Part shown: positions 1-7,188 of the stretch, piece after piece
Position numbering within the stretch: position 1 is the stretch's first letter
How the letters are laid out: every line of letters begins with the position of its first letter
Assembly: GCA_030039095.1 (NCBI GenBank)
Contig: JASHQP010000328.1
Coordinates: forward strand, 1 to 7,188
Reading direction: 5' to 3'
DNA from: Streptosporangiaceae bacterium
Lineage (GTDB): Bacteria > Actinomycetota > Actinomycetes > Streptosporangiales > Streptosporangiaceae
Length of the DNA stretch: 7,188 nt
Notes under the pieces: model-generated
Told to the model about the DNA's origin: nothing
Seen by the model: only the letters and a program-made list of their open reading frames with translations
Databases searched by the model: none
Position numbers and translations under genes: made by a program

Positions 1-497
1 AGTTGACCGCCGCGGCGGCCGGTGCCGGTGCCGACGCCGTGCTCGCCTGGCCTCCTCCCGGGTCCGAGGACCTGCGGGGCTACTTCGCGGACGTGGCCGC
101 CGCGGCGGGCGGCCTGCCGGTGCTCGCCTACCACATCCCGTGGGTCTCGGCTCCGGGCATCCCGGTCGGCGCGCTGGCCGGCCTGCCCGTCATCGGCCAG
201 AAGGATTCCTCCGGCGACCCGGACCGGCTGCTGGACGAGGTCGTGCACTATCCGGGGTCGACCTACGTGGGCTCGTCGGCGCTGCTCGCGCTGGCCGGCC
301 CGCTCGGCGCCACGGGAGCGCTCCTGGCGCTGGCCAACCTCGAGCCCGAGCTCTGCCGGCTCGCGTTCGCGGGGGATGCGTCGGCACAGCGTCGGCTCGC
401 CGGCGCGCACCTGGCGGTCCGCTCCGGTGGCGTGCCGGAACTCAAGCGGCTGCTGTCCGGGCAGCGCCACACCGCCGCGCTGAGCAGGATGGCATGA
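1..497 (+). CDS. DapA/NanA-family lyase-aldolase (dihydrodipicolinate synthase family), C-terminal half, 5' truncated by window
   Basis: The frame is open from the first base (first full codon at 3) to TGA at 495-497, giving 164 residues of a family usually near 300; the N-terminal half of the TIM barrel lies outside. Fragment residues 40-47 (VLAYHIPW) carry the barrel Tyr (Y43) that matches the catalytic Tyr of DapA/NanA, and GQKDSSGD (65-72) carries K67, the expected Schiff-base lysine. GATGALLALANLEPEL (about 102-117) matches the conserved late-barrel segment. These enzymes form or cleave C-C bonds, or dehydrate sugar acids, through a pyruvate- or 2-oxoacid-type imine in the cytoplasm. The Tyr-to-Lys distance is 24 residues against 28 in E. 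coli DapA, and IGQKDSSGD resembles generic 'DHDPS family' catabolic members more than lysine-biosynthetic DapA. The true substrate cannot be told. The gene overlaps the next one by ATGA, so the two are probably co-translated. The family call is secure; the reaction is inference. Confidence 0.9.
   Translation, partial: LTAAAAGAGADAVLAWPPPGSEDLRGYFADVAAAAGGLPVLAYHIPWVSAPGIPVGALAGLPVIGQKDSSGDPDRLLDEVVHYPGSTYVGSSALLALAGPLGATGALLALANLEPELCRLAFAGDASAQRRLAGAHLAVRSGGVPELKRLLSGQRHTAALSRMA
483..488 (+). promoter_or_regulatory. Weak ribosome binding site for the SDR gene
   Basis: AGCAGG lies 5 nt before the ATG at 494 and 11 nt before a second in-frame ATG at 500. Both starts are possible. The ATG at 494 is preferred because it forms the ATGA overlap with the preceding stop. 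The two alternatives differ by only two residues (Met-Ile). Confidence 0.4.
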
Positions 498-1324
498 TCA
501 TGAACGTCACGTACGACTTCTCCGGCCAGGTGGCAGTGATCACGGGCGCGGCCAGAGGCGTGGGCCGGGCCATGGTCGGGGCGTTCGTCACGGCCGGCGC
601 GCGCGTGGTCGCGGCCGACCGGGACGAGCCAGGGCTGGCGGAAACCTGCGCCCCGTTCGGCGACGCTGTCCTCGCGGTGACCGCCGACGTCAGCACTTCC
701 GGCGGCGTGGCGAGCATCGTGGACAGCGCGGCTGAGCACTTCGGCAGCCTCAGCATCTGCGTGAACAACGCCGCGGTGGCCCCGCACACCAGCCTGATGG
801 AAGAGACCGCCGCGGTGTGGGACACGGTCTACGCGGTCAACTGCCGGGGCACGTTCCTGATGACCCAGCGGGCCGGGAAGGTCATGATCGATCAGGGGCG
901 GGGCGGCCGGATCGTCAACTTCTCCTCGGGCGTCAGCAGCCGGGGCTCGGCCGGAGCTGCGGCGTACGCGAGCAGCCGCGCGGCCACCGAGAGCTTCTCC
1001 CGGGTCGCGGCGATCGAGCTCGCGCCGCACGGGATCCTGGTCAACTGCGTCAGTCCCGGGCTGATCGACACGCAGCCCAAGCCGCTGCCGCCGGTCATGG
1101 CGGAAAGCCTCGGCCGGCGCATCCCCAACCTGCCGCTGGCCAGGCCCGGGGAGCCCGGGGAGGTCGTGAACGCCGTGATGTGGCTCTGCTCGGACGCGGC
1201 GAGCTACGTGACCGGGACCATCCTGCACGTGGACGGGGGCACCGGTGTGGGCTCCCGCGCCGGAGCCCCGATCGTCGACGACGACGTCCGCTACGACTGG
1301 GTCACCGGCCGCCAGCGGGCCTGA
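494..1324 (+). CDS. Short-chain dehydrogenase/reductase (SDR), classical type with YxxxR in place of YxxxK
   Basis: This 276-residue protein is a classical SDR, a cytoplasmic NAD(P)-dependent oxidoreductase acting on an alcohol/carbonyl pair. TGAARGVG (17-24) is the TGxxxGxG Rossmann loop. D42 at the end of the second strand (AADRD) favours NAD(H) over NADP(H). NNAA (91-94) follows. N116, S145 (in IVNFSS) and Y158 match three of the four catalytic residues, with the usual 13-residue Ser-Tyr spacing. The fourth, the lysine of YxxxK, is arginine here (Y158-A-S-S-R162, codon CGC at 977-979). SPGLID (187-192) and the C-terminal HVDGG (245-249) are typical. About 27 residues follow HVDGG, a longer tail than in many classical members, and this tail is the part duplicated downstream. 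The ATGA overlap with the lyase gene indicates an operon and perhaps successive steps on one metabolite. The fold is certain, the substrate unknown, and activity uncertain because of the Lys-to-Arg change. Confidence 0.93.
   Translation: MIMNVTYDFSGQVAVITGAARGVGRAMVGAFVTAGARVVAADRDEPGLAETCAPFGDAVLAVTADVSTSGGVASIVDSAAEHFGSLSICVNNAAVAPHTSLMEETAAVWDTVYAVNCRGTFLMTQRAGKVMIDQGRGGRIVNFSSGVSSRGSAGAAAYASSRAATESFSRVAAIELAPHGILVNCVSPGLIDTQPKPLPPVMAESLGRRIPNLPLARPGEPGEVVNAVMWLCSDAASYVTGTILHVDGGTGVGSRAGAPIVDDDVRYDWVTGRQRA
1271..1324 (+). repeat. Direct repeat copy 1: 3' end of the SDR gene
   Basis: These 54 bases encode the last 17 SDR residues (from I260) and the stop. They match 1362-1415 without gaps at 47 of 54 positions, offset by 91 bp. 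Weaker similarity extends about 12 bases upstream (8 of 12). Confidence 0.8.
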
Positions 1325-1343
1325 CGCGCCCGAGGCTGGCTTA

Positions 1344-1363
1344 ATCGGCGCGGCTGCGCCGGT
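1344..1363. terminator. Possible bidirectional hairpin between the convergent genes
   Basis: The core inverted repeat CGGCGC-GGCT-GCGCCG (1346-1361) forms a 6-bp GC stem with a 4-nt loop, extended by one G-U and one A-U pair to 1344-1363. It lies in the only intergenic gap, between two converging genes, where a shared terminator would be expected. There is no T-tract on either strand. Actinobacterial terminators often lack one, but hairpins also arise by chance in such GC-rich DNA. Confidence 0.35.
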
Positions 1364-1392
1364 CGTCGACGACCACGTCCGCTGCGACGGGG

Positions 1393-1415
<23 letters not shown>
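1362..1415 (+). repeat. Direct repeat copy 2: degenerate second copy of the SDR 3' end, including its stop
   Basis: The copy could read VVDDHVRCDGVTGCQRP-stop against IVDDDVRYDWVTGRQRA-stop in the SDR, with seven substitutions in 54 bases and no gap. It has no visible start or Rossmann region of its own, so it is a relic rather than a gene. Its second half (1393-1415) overlaps, antisense, the last codons and stop of the fused ATPase gene. Confidence 0.75.
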
Positions 1416-3480
<2,065 letters not shown>

Positions 3481-3489
3481 CGGCGTCCG

Positions 3490-3495
3490 CCCTTC
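3490..3495 (-). promoter_or_regulatory. Ribosome binding site fixing the GTG start of the fused ATPase
   Basis: On the minus strand GAAGGG lies 9 nt before the GTG at 3480 and overlaps the TGA stop of the DppC-like gene (TGAAGGG). It supports the GTG over the longer frame that reads back to 3675 inside the permease gene. Confidence 0.65.
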
Positions 3496-4399
3496 AATGC
3501 CGCAGCCGTACGTCGAGCAGGTCGCGCAGCGCGTCGCCGAGGAAGTTGAACGCGACCACGACGATGACGATGAGGATGCCGACCGGGTAGATCTGCCACC
3601 AGTACCCGGCGAAGATGTAGCTGGATCCGTTGGACAGCATCCCGCCCCAGGTCGCCGCCGGCGGGGGCAGCCCAAACCCGAGGTAGCTGAGCACGGCCAG
3701 TACCAGGATCGCGTCCGCCACCTGGAACGTGGCGTTGACGACGATGGTCGAGACGGTGTTAGGGATGATGTGGCGGACCACGGAGCGCGCCGATCCGCCG
3801 CCCATCACGTGCACGGCCTGCACGAATTCCCGTGTCCGCAGCGACAGGCTCTCGCCGCGCACCAGCCGGGACGGCACCTGCCAGGCCAGAAACGACAGCA
3901 CGATGATCAGCTCGAGGACGCTCGGCGGCGACGTCGAGGCCAGGATCAGCAGCAGGAACAGCGGCGGGATCGCGAGAATCACGTCGACGATCCGCATCAT
4001 CGTGGAGTCGAGCAGCCCGCCGATGAAACCCGCGATCGCGCCCCAGATCACGCCGACGCTGGTCGCGATGATGGCGACCGCGACGCCGATCTCGATCGAG
4101 CTCTGGCCGCCCACCATCAGGCGGCCCAGGATGTCGAAGCCGTTGTTGTCGGTGCCGAGCGGGTGCCCCTTGCCGGGGGGCAGGTTCGAGGCAGCCAGGT
4201 TGGAGCCGGTCTGGTTGGTGTGGTACACCAGCGGGCCGACGAAGCAGAACAGGCAGACGGCGACGATGATGACCAGGCCGATGACGCCGAGCACGTTGAT
4301 GCGGACCCGGCTGCGTGCCCGGACTTCGCCGCCGGCCGGGATCGGGTCCGCGATCGAGGTCGCCGACGCGCCGCCGGGCGGGCTCGTGAACAGTGTCAT
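3494..4399 (-). CDS. DppC/OppC-type ABC transporter permease
   Basis: This 301-residue inner-membrane protein is one of the two pore-forming subunits of a peptide/opine/nickel-family importer. The N-terminus (1-35) is hydrophilic and cytoplasmic, followed by TM1 (about 36-57, the OppC N-terminal segment) and the family motif GHPLGTDNNGFDILGRL (78-94, usually HPLGTDxxGRD). Further hydrophobic helices lie near 102-127, 136-155, 161-175, 215-243 and 268-288. The cytoplasmic EAA-type coupling loop is at about 190-214 (REFVQAVHVMGGG...RHIIPN) and contacts the ATPase; its EAA core reads QAV here. Length is normal. The ATG at 4399 has AGGA 7 nt upstream. The gene starts 9 nt after the DppB-like gene and ends 13 nt before the ATPase gene, the standard B-C-D-F order. 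The transported substrate cannot be read from the sequence. Confidence 0.95.
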   Translation of the reverse strand: MTLFTSPPGGASATSIADPIPAGGEVRARSRVRINVLGVIGLVIIVAVCLFCFVGPLVYHTNQTGSNLAASNLPPGKGHPLGTDNNGFDILGRLMVGGQSSIEIGVAVAIIATSVGVIWGAIAGFIGGLLDSTMMRIVDVILAIPPLFLLLILASTSPPSVLELIIVLSFLAWQVPSRLVRGESLSLRTREFVQAVHVMGGGSARSVVRHIIPNTVSTIVVNATFQVADAILVLAVLSYLGFGLPPPAATWGGMLSNGSSYIFAGYWWQIYPVGILIVIVVVAFNFLGDALRDLLDVRLRH

Positions 4400-4406
4400 C
4401 GGGGTG

Positions 4407-4410
4407 TCCT
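4407..4410 (-). promoter_or_regulatory. Ribosome binding site for the DppC-like permease
   Basis: AGGA on the minus strand, overlapping the TAG stop of the DppB-like gene (TAGGA) and 7 nt before the ATG at 4399. The overlap suggests translational coupling of the two permease subunits. Confidence 0.6.
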
Positions 4411-5356
4411 AGCTGTACCTGATGCGCGGGTCGAGCACGGCGTAGCAGAGGTCCGCCAGCAGGTTGCCGAGCACGGTGGTCACCGCGATCACGATCGTGA
4501 TGCCGAGCTCGACGGGATAGTCCTGGCTGGTGGCCGACGTGAAGAACAGCAGCCCTGTTCCCGGGTAGTTGAAGATCTGCTCGATGACCAGGCCCGAGGT
4601 GAACAGCCAGGGCAGCGACAGGCCGAGCAGCGTGACGATCGGCAGCAGCGAGTTGCGCAGCACGTGACTCCACAGGATCTTGTGCTCCGGCAGGCCCTTG
4701 GAGCGCGCGACCTTGATGTAGTCCTGGGCCAGGCTTTCGATCGCCGAGGCCCTGATGTACCGGCTGAACAGCGCGAAGTTGATCAGCACCAGGGTCAGCA
4801 CCGGCAGCACCAGCGCCCCCGGGTCGGTGATCACCTGCCCCAGCGTCGACCCCTGCGGGGCCTCGGGCGGGAACAGGTGCAGCCGCGCGGAGAAGAAGAT
4901 GATCAGCAGCAGGCCGAGCCAGAACGAGGGCATCGAGTACAGCAGGAACGAGACGCTGGTCAGGCCGTGATCCAGCAGCCGGTTGCGCCGGATGGCCTGG
5001 ACGATGCCCAGCGGGATCGCGATGAACGCGGAGATCAGGAACGCGACGCCGACCAGGAAGAACGTCTTGGGCAGGTCGAGCGCGAGCAGCGAGTCGACGC
5101 TGATGTTGAGCTTGTAGGAGTAGCCGAGGTTGCCGTGCAGCAACTGGCCGACGAAGCTCAGGTACTGGGCCGGCAGCGGCTTGTCGAGCCCGTACTCCTT
5201 GTTGAACGCGGCGATCGCCGGCGGCGTCGCCTTGGCGCCCAGGATGGCCCGGGCCGGGCCGCCGGGCAGGTGGTGCTGCAGCACGAACATGATGATCGTG
5301 ACGCCGATGATCACGATCAGCGAGGTCACGGCGCGGTAGCCGAGGTAGCGGCCCAT
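4409..5356 (-). CDS. DppB/OppB-type ABC transporter permease
   Basis: This 315-residue integral membrane protein is the partner permease of the DppC-like subunit. TM1 is at about 9-29, followed by the long extracytoplasmic loop typical of DppB with YGLDKPLPAQYLSF (55-68) and GNLGYS (75-80). Further helices lie near 99-121, 133-156, 181-199, 237-256 and 284-306. The EAA-type loop (about 211-235, QDYIKVARSKGLPEHKILW) precedes HVLRNSLLPI, and NYPGTGLLF (263-271) and LDPRIRYS (308-315) are family hallmarks. Length and motif order are normal. The ATG at 5356 shares one base with the TGA stop of the preceding hydrolase gene (TGATG), so translation is probably coupled to it. In dpp-type operons a substrate-binding protein gene commonly precedes this one; here the neighbour is a dimethylformamidase-like gene. 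Confidence 0.96.
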   Translation of the reverse strand: MGRYLGYRAVTSLIVIIGVTIIMFVLQHHLPGGPARAILGAKATPPAIAAFNKEYGLDKPLPAQYLSFVGQLLHGNLGYSYKLNISVDSLLALDLPKTFFLVGVAFLISAFIAIPLGIVQAIRRNRLLDHGLTSVSFLLYSMPSFWLGLLLIIFFSARLHLFPPEAPQGSTLGQVITDPGALVLPVLTLVLINFALFSRYIRASAIESLAQDYIKVARSKGLPEHKILWSHVLRNSLLPIVTLLGLSLPWLFTSGLVIEQIFNYPGTGLLFFTSATSQDYPVELGITIVIAVTTVLGNLLADLCYAVLDPRIRYS

Positions 5357-7188
5357 CAGCCTGGCTCCCCGTCACGCTCGCCGGCACCGGTCTTGGCGCG
5401 GGCGCCGGTGGCGCCGCTGGAGCCGCGCCGGATGAACTCGTGCAGCACGTTGCGGGTCAGCCGGGCCACGTTGTTGGCGAACCCGGCGTGCGAGAGGCTG
5501 GCCGTCCAGGCGATCGAGCCGACGCTGAACACCGAGCCGCCGCCCGGGGTCTCCAGGTACGTCATGTCGGCCCGGACGTCCGGGTCCTGCGACCCGCCGT
5601 GCCGGGTGCTCATCTCCTCGACCTCCTCGACGGCGCGCTGGTAGCCGTCGCCGTGCGCTCCGGCCGAGGTGGCGACCACCAGCGTCTGCGGCGGCGTGCC
5701 GAGGGCGGGATCGGCGCGGTCGAGTTCGTCGCCCGCGGCGCCGCCCAGCTTCAGGCCGAAGTCGCCGATGACCTCGTCGCGGCCGATGCCGCCGAAGATG
5801 AAGGCGGCCCGCGGGTCCTCGCTCGCCGCGGTCCGCCGGTACCCGGCGCCCGGGCCGCCGCCCTGGGCGCAGAAACCCACGCCAACCAGGGCCTGCGGGG
5901 CGCGGCCGCGGTCTACCCAGTGGCCGCCGGGCTCGCCGGTGGCGTGGTGGCCCTCGCCGGGCTCGCCGGTCCAGGTCCGCGAGCCGCTGCGGCCGCGGCG
6001 CACCTCCAGCAGGTGCGGCGCCCCGTCGGCGACCGTGGTGACCCAGTAGAACCCGTTGCCGCCCAGGTAGGCCAGGTTCCCGCCGCCGCCGGTGTAGTCG
6101 GCGAGGGCGTCCAGCATCGGCCCGGTCACGTACTCCGGGTGCCCGCCGGTCACCACGCCCGCGTACGGGCGCAGCAGCTCCGCGCCCTCGGCGTGCAGGT
6201 CCTCGTCGGTGACGGTGTCGTACGCGATGCCCTCGTGCTCCATCCAGTCGAGCAGGTACAGGTCACCGCTGAGCTCGCGGCCCGCGTTGCCCCTGGTGAC
6301 GATGCGGTGCCAGGGCCGCATGTCGACCATGGGGCGGCGGGATGAGACGTGCGAGACGCCGGAACCGTCGCGGTGCGTGCAGTACAGCGACAGGCCGAAC
6401 TCGCGGTGCTCGCCGAGGAACGCGCCGGCGATCTCGTCCTGCGACGCGTCCGCGGTGCCGGTGGCCCGGGCGGGGTGGTAGAAGTTCGAGTAGATCGTGT
6501 ACGTGAACGTGGGGACGAGCACGGCCAGCGGCGCGGTGGGCTCGCCGTCACCGGGCCGGACGTAGAACGAGATCACGTCCTCGTGCCCGCCGTCGCTGGT
6601 CAGCAGCGCCGCGTACATGCCGCTGCGGGTGCCGGCCGGGACGTCCCAGCGGAACGCCGCCGGCCAGCCGGCGTCGGCCAGGTCGTCGTCGTGGAACCAG
6701 ACGGCGCCGTACTCGGCGGGGCACACCCGCCAGTCCTTGGTGGCGCCGGACCAGCGGTGCCCGGTGGCGCGCTGCACCGGGGAGTTCACATAGGCCACCC
6801 CGGCCACGGCGCCGTCGCCGGGCGCGTGCCCGGCCCGGAGCAGCAGACCGGGCCCGGACAGCGCGCGCGGCAGCGCCTGCGGCTCGTCGATCTTGCCGTT
6901 GTAGCTGCCGTCGGCCACGGAGGTCAGCGCGCCGGGGTGCAGCGGCCCGGTGCCCAGCGTGGCCAGGTAGCCGCTGCTGCCGAGTGGCCCGCCGTCCAGC
7001 ATCCGGTCCGTGCTCTCGATCACCGTGGCCGGCTGGCCCGGGTCGTGGCCGCGATGGGTGCCGTGCGACGCCTGGTGCACGAGCGCGACCTGCGCGGTGG
7101 CCGGGCTGACGCTGCCGGCCACGTAGTGCCACCGCCGTTCGGCGAGCGGCTGCGGGCTGGTGACCAGGCCCGGGCCGCCGCTGCCGCC
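5356..7188 (-). CDS. N,N-dimethylformamidase large (beta) subunit-like protein, 5' truncated by window
   Basis: The frame is open to the last base, so the GTG at 7122 is internal and the N-terminus lies outside; 610 residues are visible (residue 1 at 7188) of a family near 760. In DMFase this subunit carries a mononuclear iron site that hydrolyses N,N-dimethylformamide to dimethylamine and formate. Fragment residues 18-28 (RRWHYVAGSVS) look like the end of a LamG-like beta-sandwich. The catalytic domain follows: LVPTFTYTIYSN (224-235), LYCTHRDGSGVSHVSSRRP (268-286), TGGHPEYV (347-354), YLGGNGFYWV (374-383), RAAFIFGGIGRDEVIGDFGL (460-479) and GTPPQTLV (497-504). Y230, Y269 and E352 are my candidates for the 2-Tyr/1-carboxylate iron ligands. 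About 25 Gly/Ala/Arg-rich residues trail the last family segment. No separate small alpha subunit is seen here. The actual substrate could be another amide, perhaps one imported by the downstream transporter. Family call firm; function inferred. Confidence 0.85.
   Translation of the reverse strand, partial: GGSGGPGLVTSPQPLAERRWHYVAGSVSPATAQVALVHQASHGTHRGHDPGQPATVIESTDRMLDGGPLGSSGYLATLGTGPLHPGALTSVADGSYNGKIDEPQALPRALSGPGLLLRAGHAPGDGAVAGVAYVNSPVQRATGHRWSGATKDWRVCPAEYGAVWFHDDDLADAGWPAAFRWDVPAGTRSGMYAALLTSDGGHEDVISFYVRPGDGEPTAPLAVLVPTFTYTIYSNFYHPARATGTADASQDEIAGAFLGEHREFGLSLYCTHRDGSGVSHVSSRRPMVDMRPWHRIVTRGNAGRELSGDLYLLDWMEHEGIAYDTVTDEDLHAEGAELLRPYAGVVTGGHPEYVTGPMLDALADYTGGGGNLAYLGGNGFYWVTTVADGAPHLLEVRRGRSGSRTWTGEPGEGHHATGEPGGHWVDRGRAPQALVGVGFCAQGGGPGAGYRRTAASEDPRAAFIFGGIGRDEVIGDFGLKLGGAAGDELDRADPALGTPPQTLVVATSAGAHGDGYQRAVEEVEEMSTRHGGSQDPDVRADMTYLETPGGGSVFSVGSIAWTASLSHAGFANNVARLTRNVLHEFIRRGSSGATGARAKTGAGERDGEPG
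5365..5370 (-). promoter_or_regulatory. Ribosome binding site for the DppB-like permease
   Basis: GGGGAG on the minus strand, inside the last codons of the hydrolase gene and 8 nt before the ATG at 5356. It confirms the TGATG overlap start. Confidence 0.6.
5925..5970 (-). repeat. Short in-frame direct repeat within the hydrolase gene
   Basis: An exact 16-bp repeat (5925-5940 and 5955-5970), offset by 30 bp, encodes TGEPG twice ten residues apart (fragment residues 407-411 and 417-421). It could reflect replication slippage in a surface loop or simple codon bias. The frame is kept. Confidence 0.5.

Noticed and set aside
3481..3675. N-terminal extension of the ATPase from an ATG at 3675
   Set aside because: The extra 65 residues are Ser/Arg/Thr-rich, overlap the DppC-like coding region and match no ABC domain. 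The GTG at 3480 has a Shine-Dalgarno site and begins the homology.
3759..5387. Minus-strand open frame (542 codons) overlapping both permease genes in another frame
   Set aside because: It is an Arg/Pro/Ala-rich out-of-frame shadow; the two permeases in the correct frames account for the conserved motifs.
7120..7122. GTG at 7122 as the true start of the hydrolase
   Set aside because: The frame continues open to the window edge, and the upstream codons encode ERRWHY, which joins smoothly to VAGSVS as in a LamG-like strand. The start therefore lies beyond the window.

Overview
The window is uniformly GC-rich and gene-dense, with short or overlapping gene junctions, GTG as well as ATG starts and purine-rich Shine-Dalgarno sites. 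This points to a high-GC Gram-positive actinobacterium; the genus cannot be told from the sequence. There are six protein genes in two convergent groups, and two of the genes run off the window. No RNA gene, CRISPR array, insertion sequence or phage gene was seen. The only gap of any size is the 68 bp between the convergent groups (1325-1392), so no gene-free stretch exceeds 300 bases.

Plus-strand group (1-1324): the C-terminal half of a DapA/NanA-type lyase-aldolase, overlapping by ATGA with a complete short-chain dehydrogenase/reductase (SDR). The SDR has a clean Rossmann motif and the Asn/Ser/Tyr catalytic residues, but arginine replaces the lysine of YxxxK.

Minus-strand group (7188 down to 1393), in transcription order: a 5'-truncated N,N-dimethylformamidase large-subunit-like protein, a DppB-type permease, a DppC-type permease, and one polypeptide carrying both a DppD-like and a DppF-like ATPase. 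Junctions are a 1-nt stop/start overlap (TGATG), then 9 nt, then 13 nt, so this is almost certainly one operon with its promoter beyond 7188. The set is a peptide/opine/nickel-type ABC importer without its substrate-binding protein, translationally coupled to a putative metal-dependent amide hydrolase. The simplest reading is uptake of an amide- or peptide-like compound followed by cytoplasmic hydrolysis. The lyase and SDR facing this operon could process the products, but that link rests on proximity alone.

The junction between the groups is unusual. The last 54 bases of the SDR gene, stop codon included, recur 91 bp downstream at 47/54 identity, and the ATPase gene reads antisense into this second copy for its last residues and its stop. 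This looks like a scar of duplication or recombination at the convergent boundary.
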